From a bacterium (lineage in GTDB: Bacteria; Armatimonadota; Zipacnadia; Zipacnadales; UBA11051), in assembly GCA_030604405.1 (NCBI GenBank), contig JAUVVY010000029.1, forward strand, positions 1 to 50,077: 50,077 nt of DNA, read 5' to 3'. Both the position numbers and the translations under genes were made by a program. Numbering within the stretch: the stretch's first letter is position 1; each line of letters begins with the position of its first letter. Of this stretch, positions 25,714 through 33,310 are shown in pieces. The notes beneath the pieces are model-generated. The model was not told where the DNA came from. It saw nothing but the letters and a program-made list of their open reading frames with translations, and made no database searches.

Positions 25714-26016
25714 ATGAGCCTTTGGGAAATTATTGCCTTGATCCTGGTAGGCGTAATAGTTTCACATGCTCTTAATCGCCTTAAGCTCGTCTTGTCCCAG
25801 CAGGGCGGGGAAATCCTGGAGGCATGCGTATACGGGCTCTTCTTTGGCTTTTTTGTCGTGCGGATCCTTGCCGACGATGCCGCGCCGCTCTATAGCAAGG
25901 GGCTTGCTGCATTGGGAGCGGGGCTGCTTGTGACTGCGGTAATGCTAAGGATGGTTCAGTGGCGGGCAGCAGGGGCTTCAAGTCCGTCAAGGGGAAGTAT
26001 CCCGCCCAGTAGGTGA
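25714..26016 (+). CDS. Second small membrane protein within the hydrogenase operon
   Basis: This 100-residue protein has helices at about 5-18 (EIIALILVGVIVSHA), 38-52 (VYGLFFGFFVVRILA) and 62-80 (LAALGAGLLVTAVMLRM), and a Ser/Pro-rich tail. No family is recognised. It starts 41 bases after the previous gene and 82 bases before the NuoH-like gene. The length of the tail is uncertain. Confidence 0.6.
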   Translation: MSLWEIIALILVGVIVSHALNRLKLVLSQQGGEILEACVYGLFFGFFVVRILADDAAPLYSKGLAALGAGLLVTAVMLRMVQWRAAGASSPSRGSIPPSR

Positions 26017-26098
26017 GCCGCAGCGGCCAACGTAGCCTTCTCGATCTAATCGTACCGCCACTGAAGTTGGCGGACAAAAAAGAGACAGTGACCGCCTT

Positions 26099-27079
26099 AT
26101 GGATGCTGGCAATGAACTGATGTCACTATTCTATATTCTGATCTTTCCCGGCTTTGCCTTTCTGGTGGCTTTCGGGCTATTTGCGGACTTCTTCGACCGC
26201 AAGGTAGTCGCCCGCCTGCAGAACCGCCAGGGCCCGCCGTGGTACCAGCCGCTGGCCGACATGATCAAGCTGCTGGGCAAAGAAGACATCATCACCGACC
26301 ATGCCGACCGCGGCATCGTCAATCTGATACCCCTCTTCGGGCTGGCCTCGGTCGCCGCCGCCTTCCTCTACGTCCCCTTGTGGAGCGTGGAGTGGCCGTT
26401 CTCATTCACCGGCGACCTCGTCGTGATCGTCTATCTGCTCACCATCCCGGCCTTCGTCCTGGTGCTTTTGGGCTGGTATTCGCCGAACCCGTTCGGCTCG
26501 CTGGGCACCGGCCGCGTCATCACCCAACTCTTCGGCTATGAGGTGCCCTTCACTCTCGCGCTGCTTACCCCGGCCATCGTCGCGGAGAGCTGGCAGGTGA
26601 CCGAACTGCTCCGCTTCCAGTTGATGGACACATGGTTCATAGGTATAACGCCGGTTGCTTTCTTCGTCGCTATCGTTGCGCTGGTCGGGAAGCTGGAGCG
26701 GATTCCGTTTGACATCCCGCACGCCGAGACCGAGATCGTCGAGGGCCCCATGACCGAGTACACGGGCCGCAAGCTGGCGCTGCTGAAGATGATGTTTCAG
26801 ACCGAGATGGTGGTCGGCTCGGCTCTTATCGCGGTGCTCTTCCTGGGCGGGCCGTACTTCCCCGGCATCACCGCCGCCCTGGCCGGCACTGTCGCCGGCA
26901 CGGTGGTCGGCTTTCTGATCGTGCTGGTCAAGACGCTGCTGATGATCTTTCTGCTGTCGCTGATCAAGGCGCTGTTTGCCAGGCTGCGGATCGAGCAGAT
27001 GGTCAACTGGTGCCTGGTCTGGCTGACGATTCCGATCCTGCTTCAGATACTCTTCATCATTGTTGCAGCTTCGCTGTAG
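26099..27079 (+). CDS. NuoH-like (MbhM) membrane anchor subunit
   Basis: This 326-residue protein has about eight helices and the NuoH hallmarks: RLQNRQGPPWYQPLADMIK after helix 1 and ERIPFDIPHAETEIVEGPM, the acidic loop that forms the quinone-like cavity and links to the hydrophilic module. In group 4 hydrogenases it anchors the large and small subunits and passes the conformational or electrostatic signal to the antiporter modules. A second ATG at 26120 is an alternative start. Confidence 0.94.
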   Translation: MDAGNELMSLFYILIFPGFAFLVAFGLFADFFDRKVVARLQNRQGPPWYQPLADMIKLLGKEDIITDHADRGIVNLIPLFGLASVAAAFLYVPLWSVEWPFSFTGDLVVIVYLLTIPAFVLVLLGWYSPNPFGSLGTGRVITQLFGYEVPFTLALLTPAIVAESWQVTELLRFQLMDTWFIGITPVAFFVAIVALVGKLERIPFDIPHAETEIVEGPMTEYTGRKLALLKMMFQTEMVVGSALIAVLFLGGPYFPGITAALAGTVAGTVVGFLIVLVKTLLMIFLLSLIKALFARLRIEQMVNWCLVWLTIPILLQILFIIVAASL

Positions 27080-27090
27080 GGAGACGCAGT

Positions 27091-27555
27091 ATGCCCAAAA
27101 CCATCGGCGTAATGTTTAAGGAACTCATCTCGCATCTGTTCGCAAAGCCGGCCACGGTGCTCTATCCGCTGGAGCGTCTGGCACCGCCGGAGCGCTTTCG
27201 GGGGCGGCTGATCTGGAACGCGGATTTGTGCATCGGCTGCAACATGTGCGTGCGCGACTGCCCGTGCGATGTGCTGGAACTGGTCGAGCGCGCAGACGGC
27301 TCGGTGGACGACAAGGGCAAGCCGATCAAAGACCTCGTCGCGGTCATGGACCGCTGCATCTTCTGCGGCCAGTGCTCCTGGGTCTGCCCCAAGGATGCGA
27401 TCCGCTTCGAGCGCGTCTATGAGCTGGCCCAGGGCGACAAGACCGAACTGAAGATGTATGTCGAGCACGGCGAACCCGAACCGGAGTCGGAGGAGCCGGA
27501 GCAAACCGAAGAGCCCGAACCTGCTGAAGAACAAGATAACAGCGACGACCGATAG
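27091..27555 (+). CDS. NuoI-like two-[4Fe-4S] ferredoxin subunit (MbhN)
   Basis: The start at 27091 has GGGAG 7 bases upstream. The 154-residue protein has two C-x2-C-x2-C-x3-C-P motifs: Cys47/50/53/57 and Cys89/92/95/99. It accepts electrons from soluble ferredoxin and hands them to the small subunit. The last 30 residues are almost only Glu, Pro and Gln plus Asp (from about 123), an unusually acidic tail. It is the last gene of the operon, 12 bases after the NuoH-like gene, and is followed by a hairpin. Confidence 0.94.
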   Translation: MPKTIGVMFKELISHLFAKPATVLYPLERLAPPERFRGRLIWNADLCIGCNMCVRDCPCDVLELVERADGSVDDKGKPIKDLVAVMDRCIFCGQCSWVCPKDAIRFERVYELAQGDKTELKMYVEHGEPEPESEEPEQTEEPEPAEEQDNSDDR

Positions 27556-27581
27556 CTTACACTCGCGCCACCCTCCAAACC

Positions 27582-27611
27582 GAAGCGCCGGCCTGAAAAG
27601 GTCGGCGCTTC
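27582..27611 (+). terminator. Hairpin at the end of the hydrogenase operon
   Basis: A 12-bp stem (GAAGCGCCGGCC / GGTCGGCGCTTC, one G-T pair) with loop TGAAAA lies 27 bases after the stop codon, followed by TGCTTGG. No long T-run is present. Confidence 0.6.
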
Positions 27612-27669
27612 TGCTTGGTATGGGTGATTTGCCGTAATGGAGAGGCGTGCCTGAGACTGGCCCGCGCAC

Positions 27670-27900
27670 TTTCCCTCACCCCTGGCCCCTCTCCCTCAGG
27701 GAGAGGGGAATCAAACGGCTGAGGACGTCGTTCCCGTTTGGCGTGTCCGGGCGGGCATCCCAGATGCTGCTGCTTTTTGAAATAGGCTCATGCGGGGACA
27801 GTCCCTAAAGGGACAGTCGCCTACCTCCAAGTATATTCCCGTGGGTCGGGCATCCTGCCCGACTCTGTTGTCGTTGCAGTTCGCCGGGGCCTGAGACTGG
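27670..27900. repeat. Four repeat families between the hydrogenase operon and the channel gene
   Basis: The 446-base gap 27556-28001 has no gene. It holds CCTGGCCCCTCTCCCTCAGG...GGGAGAGGGG (27676-27712), an inverted GGGGACAGTCCC-TAAA-GGGACAGTCGCC element (27793-27820), a GTATATTCCCGTGGGTCGGGC element whose inverted copy is at 29373-29412, and a direct repeat of GCCTGAGACTGGCCCGCGCAC (27648 and 27889). Confidence 0.8.
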
Positions 27901-28001
27901 CCCGCGCACCATTTCCCCACGACCTTCACACACACCCCGCGAGCAGGTACATCAGCACCCCCGAACGAATACCTGCAACAGCGGGAGGAGGAATAACAGC
28001 C

Positions 28002-29339
28002 ATGCCAGCCCAGGACGACAACCAGCCCGACGAGCCGGAAGAAGAAATCGAATACTTCAACAACAAAGACGAATGGCCGGAAGGCCTGTGGGAGGAATGG
28101 GGCGACCCGCCGCCGGACGAAAAGCGCTGCCAGTTTGAGAGCGGCTTTTTCGGCGAGCGCTGTGGCCTGCCGGGGTACGCCGACGACGAAGAGGGCAGCC
28201 CGCGCTGCATCTTTCACTACGAAGGCGACCGTGATGCTGCAAAATTGCGCGAAGAATTGGAAGCTGCTGTCGCCCGCAAGGCCGACCTGCGGCGCGCCAA
28301 ACTGCAAAACGCAAACCTGCGCGGGGCCGAACTGCAAAACGCAAACCTGAGCAAGGCCGAACTGCAAAACGCAGACTTGTACAACGCCGAACTCCAAAAC
28401 GCAGGCCTCTTCGGGGCCAAGCTGCAAAACGCAGACCTGAGATGGGCCAACCTGCAAAATGCAGACCTGGCGTACGCCAATCTGCGAGACGCAGGCCTAA
28501 GCGGAGCCAAACTGCAAGACGGATACTTGCTTCGGGCCGAGCTGCACAACGCAGACCTGAGTTACGCCAATCTGGAAAAATCAAACCTCGTCGAGGCCAA
28601 TCTGCGAAACGTGGACCTGACCAGGGCGAGGATTACGGGCAGTGCTGACCTGCGAAGTGCTGACCTTACTGATGCGGTGCTGTGGGAAGTAGAGATTTCG
28701 CCGCAAGCAAAGCTAGATGGTGTGATATGGGGCGAGGACGAAAAGGGCCCTCTGAGATGCGAGAGGGAAGCGCAGGACAAAACTCATCCTGATGATATGT
28801 CTCAAGCAGAGGCGTTCGCCAAGTGCGAAGCTGTCTATCGGCAGATAAAGCTGAGGTATCAGGAGTCGGGGGATTATCGGCGAGCGGGCGACTTCTTCAT
28901 CCGTGAGATGGAATGTCAGCGCAGGTGGCTAGTTCTTGAAGCAGGTGAGCGAGGCCCGAAGCACCTATTCGAGCGGGCGTTTCGGTGGCTGATGTGCGCC
29001 ACCTGCAGATATGGTGAAGACCCCAAACGGCTCCTGGGTATCATGGGCGGGCTGGTGGGGATATTCGCAGTCGTGCACATGCTCGCCGGATTCAACCAGG
29101 TGCAGGGCGGTGAGAGCGCGCCAGTATTCATGGGGTGGTTCCAGTACAATGACAACCTCGGCTTCGTGGAGGCCGTCTGGAAAGCCGTCTATTTCAGCAT
29201 AGTCAACTTCACGAGCCTGGGGCACGGTGACCTGCAGCCGACCGCCTGGGGGAGTCTGGTGTGTAGCATTGAGGTCGTGCTGGGGGTGACTTTAATCGCG
29301 CTGTTTATGGTCTGTGTGGCGCGGCGGTTCAGCCGGTGA
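28002..29339 (+). CDS. Pentapeptide-repeat protein fused to a two-helix ion channel
   Basis: The 445-residue protein starts after a strong GGGAGGAGG site. Domains: an acidic N-terminus (1-40); a Cys-rich patch (RCQFES, RCGLPG, RCIFHYEGD, about 42-76) that could bind a metal; a pentapeptide-repeat helix (about 93-225, A-[DEN]-L-x-x units); a helical linker (about 265-335) with a QxxKxxYQESGDYRRAGDF pattern; and two helices (about 343-363 and 418-440) flanking a pore loop. The pore reads TSLGHGDLQP (404-413), a potassium-channel-like filter in which His replaces the usual Tyr/Phe. Pentapeptide repeats form a right-handed beta-helix on the cytoplasmic side. It is probably a gated cation channel whose stimulus is unknown. 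Confidence 0.88.
   Translation: MPAQDDNQPDEPEEEIEYFNNKDEWPEGLWEEWGDPPPDEKRCQFESGFFGERCGLPGYADDEEGSPRCIFHYEGDRDAAKLREELEAAVARKADLRRAKLQNANLRGAELQNANLSKAELQNADLYNAELQNAGLFGAKLQNADLRWANLQNADLAYANLRDAGLSGAKLQDGYLLRAELHNADLSYANLEKSNLVEANLRNVDLTRARITGSADLRSADLTDAVLWEVEISPQAKLDGVIWGEDEKGPLRCEREAQDKTHPDDMSQAEAFAKCEAVYRQIKLRYQESGDYRRAGDFFIREMECQRRWLVLEAGERGPKHLFERAFRWLMCATCRYGEDPKRLLGIMGGLVGIFAVVHMLAGFNQVQGGESAPVFMGWFQYNDNLGFVEAVWKAVYFSIVNFTSLGHGDLQPTAWGSLVCSIEVVLGVTLIALFMVCVARRFSR
28291..28620 (+). repeat. Eleven 30-bp tandem units coding two pentapeptides each
   Basis: Units of exactly 30 bases (consensus about GNNGGGCCAA followed by CTGCAAAACGCAGACCTG) repeat in frame from 28291 to 28620, so the coding DNA itself and not only the protein is periodic. 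The middle units (LQNADL) are most alike; the last ones have drifted. This suggests recent expansion by duplication of a decapeptide unit. Confidence 0.85.
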
Positions 29340-29369
29340 GCGGAGGCGATTGTGGCGGGGTTCAGCAAC

Positions 29370-29430
29370 GGAGTCGGGCAGGATGCCCGACCCACGGGGA
29401 TATATTTGGAAAGCCCGACCCACGCGACAG
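29370..29430. repeat. Interspersed GTCGGGCAGGATGCCCGAC element
   Basis: GTCGGGCAGGATGCCCGAC followed by CCACGGGGATATATTTGG and a second AAGCCCGACCCACGCG. It is an inverted copy of the element at 27826-27865, so the channel gene is flanked by inverted repeats, and it closely matches 49775-49862. Confidence 0.8.
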
Positions 29431-29447
29431 CATTTCGGAGGCAGGCG

Positions 29448-32400
29448 CTACCTGGTCGGGACCTTCGGATATACCGTCTCAAGCAGCTTGACGATGCGGT
29501 CGTTGATCCGCGGAGTGATGTCCAGGCGCTCCTGCAAGTACGCCGCAAAAGGCGTCTCAATACCCAGCGCCACCCGCGTCGCAGTCTCATCATCACAGGT
29601 CATTACAATATCAGCCGGCTGCCCCGTCGGCCTGCCTGCGGTGACCTTGCCCTTGCGTATCGTCAGACGCCCTTGCAGGCGGCTGCCAATAAGATCAATC
29701 CTTCCCTCCCAGGCCTTGAAATCTGAAGCCGCCAGGCGCTTTTCTATCGCAGAGGCCATCTCCTGGAGGAACTGCGGCAGATGGCGCACCTGCAACATCC
29801 AGATGCCGCCGGTGGGTTTGCTGACATAGCCGGCACGCTGCAAGGCCGCGTTGGTATTCTCATCATCCGCTTCGCGATACCCGCTGACACGCTTGGCGCC
29901 GGCCTCGCGAAGAGCGCGATGCAGCAGCGCCAGAAGTGAGTCGGCGATGGCAGCCCGCTGGTCATCTTTGGCCACGGCCAGGACCTCGACGTAGGCCTCA
30001 TCGCCCCCGTCGTAGTCAGCGGAAGTTGCCCCGACTATCTTGCCGTCCTTTTCGGCAAGGTAAGCTATCGCCTGCGGCGGCAGTTCTGCGAATAGGAACT
30101 CGCCGATACTCATTGAGTCGCCGTGGACTTCGAGCAAGAAGGCGTTGACCTCTGGGCCGTCGCCCTCCTGATACTCGCGGAACAGAACTCCTGTTGGCAG
30201 TTGCGGCCGGGTGCTGCCGGCCAGCTCGCAGATCCATTGACGCGAGTCGCTCACATCGGTGAAGCCGAAGTCATGGTACAGGCGGTGTGCCACGTTGCGC
30301 GTGCCGGTGCCGAGGCTTGATACTGAGCATTTGGCGGCTGCCGGATGGTGCATCGTTTTCTCCATCAGGCAACGCGACAGTCCGCACCGCCGCCATTGCG
30401 CGGAGGTATGGACCCAGTGGACACTATGCGAACTGACGGCGGCCTCGCTGGTGAAGCGCTGGATCTCGGGCAAGGAAGAAACGTTGGCGACCTTGTAGCC
30501 CTCGACACAGCAGTGCATCGCCAGGTAGCCGTCTGAGATGACTTCCAACTTGCCGACGCGCTTTCCGTGTGCGTCAGTGATGTTGTGGAGTGACAGCTCT
30601 CCTGCCCGGTCTGAGCCGGCCTTGTCCAGGGCATGGCCCGCAGCAAGCTGAAAGCGCGGCTCGAACTTGCGCGCCAGTCGGATCAGCGTGACTGCGACCG
30701 TACTGTCGCCGCTGTCGGCCAGGGCCAGACCTGCGATCGCACGTATCGGGTCCGGCTTGCCTGAGGCGAAAAGCTTTTTCAGTTCTGTAGCGGCGCGCTT
30801 GTCGCCCTGCTTGCTCAGCTTGAGGGCGTGGCAGAGGCGGCTCCAGTCATCGGCCCTCTTAGCGCCGGGTAGCAGCCAGTCTTTCTCCTGTCCGATTGCG
30901 ACCAGGTCCAGCGCGGCCTCCATTCGCGATGACAGACTCTCGGCTTCATCGCGCATCGCCTCATTGAGCCGCGCCATCATTCGGCTCTTGACGATGGTGG
31001 CAGTGGGCTTGACAATCGGCAGCGGGTGCACGGTCAGGCCGCGCTCGGCGAACCAGGGGAAGAGGTCCTTGCCGATTCCCAGGCTCAGATAATAGATGCC
31101 GCGGTCGCTGTGCCACGCATAGCTTGGCGGCAGATGCTTGAAGGGGGCCTTTTCGGGCAGCGCTTCAGCCATCTTACCAATAGCGTCATAGCCGTGGGCA
31201 GTGAGGAACTCGCGTGCCAGCACGAGGCCGCGAGGACATCGCTCCTCGGTGCTGGTGTAATTCCGCGCCAGGTCAAAGGTGGCTGCGCGCCCATCCATCT
31301 CGGCGATCCAACGATCCGCCCGCTGGCGGCACCGGTCTGCTTCTTCCTGATGGCCGATGTCTCCCAGCAGCCGCATGGCAAGCTCGATCACGCAGTTGCC
31401 GGCGCTGAACGGAGCGGCCAGGCACTCCTCATAGATTTCGTGCCGGCCCAGACCGGAGTCGAGCAAGGCCTGGATTGTCTGACGAGCCTGCGAAGGTGCC
31501 GGGACTTGAGCACCGACCCCTGCCGGCCACCAAGGCTCCCAGTGGTGCTGAGCTCTCGGGAGAGTATCGGTAATGCAATGCAGGCGAGCCGGCTTCCAGG
31601 TCTTGCCGAAAAGCTCTTTGCAGGCCGCATCCGCTTGTTGCAGCAAGTCTGTGGCCTGTTGCATCGCGTCGGCACAGTTCGCCTCGCAGGTGATATGAAA
31701 GTAGTCGCCGCGTTGGATCGTGCCGCGGCCGCCGATATATGCCGGGACCTGGGCAGAGGCGGATTTGCTCCGCGAACCGGCAGCCAGCCAGTGGGCCAGA
31801 GCAGGACAAACAAGGGGGCGCTGGTTGCTGAAGCCCGCTGCACCGACCATCACTACCCGACCATTGCCGAACCTGGCAGCGGCTGCCACCGGCTGGCCCG
31901 TGTGCCTGTACGAGGCCAGAGTTCTCGCGCCGGGCGGCGGTACGATCGGCCCGGAGGCATCATCATGCAGCAGATTCTGGGATGAGCACGGGATCCTCGC
32001 CCTCGATTTCATGGGCAGCAGCCCTTTGCTGTGCTCACCCAGGGCGGGATGTTTGTGCGCCTTTATCTGGCGGGAGGGGACATAGATTTCCAGCGAGCCA
32101 TGAGCGCGGGCGCCCTCGCAGTCGGCAGATAGAAACTGTGCACCGAAAAGCCCCGCGACAGCGTTTTGAGCCATCTTTTCAACCGGCTCGTTTGCTTCCA
32201 GCTCAAAGACCGCTGCGCTGGCCGCCAGCAGCAAGCCGCCGCCATCTTCGACGAATTGGCGGATGAGTTTGAGCTCGGCTTTTGTGTACTGCTTCAGCGA
32301 CTGCCCGCCGATGACCAGCACGTCATAGTCGTTCAACAGGGATCGCTTGAGCGGGAGGCGATTGTCGGTGCACCGAAACTGCTCGCCTGGCCGCTCGCGG

Positions 32401-32483
32401 ACGCACGGGAGCAGGTTCGTGAACAGCCGCCCTGCGCCGGCATCCTTGGATCGATCAGCGAGAATGCGAATTGTCCTTGGCAT
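29448..32483 (-). CDS. Multidomain protein: amidotransferase-like, helical repeats, and Eis-like GNAT-GNAT-SCP2 module
   Basis: The ATG at 32483 has AGGTG 5 bases upstream; a GTG three codons earlier is possible. Domains of the 1011-residue product: an amidotransferase-like Rossmann domain (about 5-235; YDVLVIGG, EDGGGLLLAA, GRVVMVGAAG); a helical domain (about 255-540) of unknown family; HEAT-like repeats (545-628); a first GNAT fold (about 632-760, with the acetyl-CoA loop QWRRCGLSRCLM and NVAHRLYHDFGF); a second GNAT fold (about 768-900); and an SCP2-like domain (about 903-1005). The last 380 residues match the size and order of Eis-type N-acetyltransferases, which usually stand alone at about 400 residues. 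No signal peptide is seen. Substrate and the purpose of the fusion are unknown. Confidence 0.82.
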   Translation of the reverse strand: MPRTIRILADRSKDAGAGRLFTNLLPCVRERPGEQFRCTDNRLPLKRSLLNDYDVLVIGGQSLKQYTKAELKLIRQFVEDGGGLLLAASAAVFELEANEPVEKMAQNAVAGLFGAQFLSADCEGARAHGSLEIYVPSRQIKAHKHPALGEHSKGLLPMKSRARIPCSSQNLLHDDASGPIVPPPGARTLASYRHTGQPVAAAARFGNGRVVMVGAAGFSNQRPLVCPALAHWLAAGSRSKSASAQVPAYIGGRGTIQRGDYFHITCEANCADAMQQATDLLQQADAACKELFGKTWKPARLHCITDTLPRAQHHWEPWWPAGVGAQVPAPSQARQTIQALLDSGLGRHEIYEECLAAPFSAGNCVIELAMRLLGDIGHQEEADRCRQRADRWIAEMDGRAATFDLARNYTSTEERCPRGLVLAREFLTAHGYDAIGKMAEALPEKAPFKHLPPSYAWHSDRGIYYLSLGIGKDLFPWFAERGLTVHPLPIVKPTATIVKSRMMARLNEAMRDEAESLSSRMEAALDLVAIGQEKDWLLPGAKRADDWSRLCHALKLSKQGDKRAATELKKLFASGKPDPIRAIAGLALADSGDSTVAVTLIRLARKFEPRFQLAAGHALDKAGSDRAGELSLHNITDAHGKRVGKLEVISDGYLAMHCCVEGYKVANVSSLPEIQRFTSEAAVSSHSVHWVHTSAQWRRCGLSRCLMEKTMHHPAAAKCSVSSLGTGTRNVAHRLYHDFGFTDVSDSRQWICELAGSTRPQLPTGVLFREYQEGDGPEVNAFLLEVHGDSMSIGEFLFAELPPQAIAYLAEKDGKIVGATSADYDGGDEAYVEVLAVAKDDQRAAIADSLLALLHRALREAGAKRVSGYREADDENTNAALQRAGYVSKPTGGIWMLQVRHLPQFLQEMASAIEKRLAASDFKAWEGRIDLIGSRLQGRLTIRKGKVTAGRPTGQPADIVMTCDDETATRVALGIETPFAAYLQERLDITPRINDRIVKLLETVYPKVPTR
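31970..32019 (+). repeat. Inverted 50-bp copy of the hypB P-loop region
   Basis: Plus-strand bases 31970-32019 match the hypB sense strand (complement of 33249-33200) at 47 of 50 positions. In hypB these bases code RKFWDQHGILALDFMGS just before and into the P-loop; here they lie antisense inside the fusion gene and code an unrelated stretch (about residues 155-172). The matching hypB segment fits its own family, so hypB is the likely source. Confidence 0.85.
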
Positions 32484-32546
32484 TTTTGTCACCTAACAAT
32501 GTTTGTGAATGTAACAGTCACGGCGGGAAGGCCGAGCAACGGGATT

Positions 32547-32602
32547 ACCTAACCCCCTAGCCCCCTTCCCTGGTAGGGAAGGGGGAACTAAAGGGGGATA
32601 GG
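32547..32602. repeat. CCTAACCCCCTAG...GGGGGATAGG hairpin element
   Basis: A perfect 11-bp stem (CCCCCTTCCCT / AGGGAAGGGGG, loop GGT, 32561-32585) lies between flanks ACCTAACCCCCTA and AAAGGGGGATAGG. A nearly identical copy is at 37170-37226; the looser form occurs at 27676 and 49634. It lies between hypB and the fusion gene and could stop transcription in both directions. Confidence 0.85.
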
Positions 32603-32650
32603 ACCGGCAAGCGCGTGCCACGCGACGGATAACGGGATTCGAGCGGGCAA

Positions 32651-33310
32651 CTAGCCAGCAATCTCCGCGAGGTGGCGCTCGATGAAGTCGCAGAGAGTGT
32701 CTATGCCCTCGCCGGTGGTGCAGGAGATCGCGAACTGCGGGGCATCAGAGTTCAACTGGTCGCATAAGTCCCAAAACCTGCCGGTATCAAACGGCAAATA
32801 CGGCAGCAGGTCAATCTTATTGAGGATAATGCCGTCGGCCTCGCGGAAAGCCACCGGATACTTCTCCGGCTTGTCATCGCCCTCAGGGACGCTGGCGACG
32901 ACGGTGCGAAAATGTGCGCCGAGCAGGAACGCGGTCGGGCACACCAGGTTGCCGACGTTCTCGATGAGGATGATCTGCACGCCATCCAAATCAAGCTGCT
33001 GCATAGCGCGCGAGACCATCGCCGCGTGCAAGTGGCAGGCCCCGCCGGTGTTGATCTGAAATGCCTCGGCGCCGGCCTGCTCGATGCGACGGGCGTCGTT
33101 GTCTGAGGCGATGTCACCCTCGATGACCTTCAGGGAGCTGCCGCGTTTGATGAGCTCTGCGACGGCGCGTTCGAATATACTGGTTTTGCCGCTGCCCGGG
33201 CTGCCCATGAAATCGAGGGCGAGGATGCCGTGCTGATCCCAGAATTTGCGGTTGCCCTCGGCCGCGGCATCGTTGCTGCCCAGGATGCCCTTCATCACTT
33301 CAACTCTCAT
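32651..33310 (-). CDS. hypB: Hydrogenase nickel-incorporation GTPase HypB
   Basis: The 219-residue G3E-family GTPase starts at the ATG overlapping the hypA stop by 11 bases (ATGAGAGTTGA); the next ATG at 33295 is an alternative. Motifs: Walker A GSPGSGKT (36-43), the metal site ACHLHA (Cys92, His93, His95), ENVGNLVCP (Cys124) and the guanine specificity NKID (164-167). The His-rich or CxxCGC N-terminus of some HypB proteins is absent. HypB with HypA delivers nickel to the hydrogenase large subunit, here most likely the group 4 enzyme upstream. hypC, D, E and F are not in this window. Confidence 0.95.
   Translation of the reverse strand: MRVEVMKGILGSNDAAAEGNRKFWDQHGILALDFMGSPGSGKTSIFERAVAELIKRGSSLKVIEGDIASDNDARRIEQAGAEAFQINTGGACHLHAAMVSRAMQQLDLDGVQIILIENVGNLVCPTAFLLGAHFRTVVASVPEGDDKPEKYPVAFREADGIILNKIDLLPYLPFDTGRFWDLCDQLNSDAPQFAISCTTGEGIDTLCDFIERHLAEIAG

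Noticed and set aside
18666-27555. Reading the operon as respiratory complex I (nuo)
   Set aside because: The large subunit keeps all four nickel-binding cysteines, and nuoE/F/G and nuoJ/M-type genes are absent; gene order is that of Mbh.
28291-28620. CRISPR array
   Set aside because: The 30-bp units are contiguous, in frame and code pentapeptides; there are no spacers, and no cas genes are present.
29448-32483. Zinc metallopeptidase at HEIYEE in the helical domain
   Set aside because: The H-E-x-x-H pattern is not met (HEIYE), and no third ligand is apparent.
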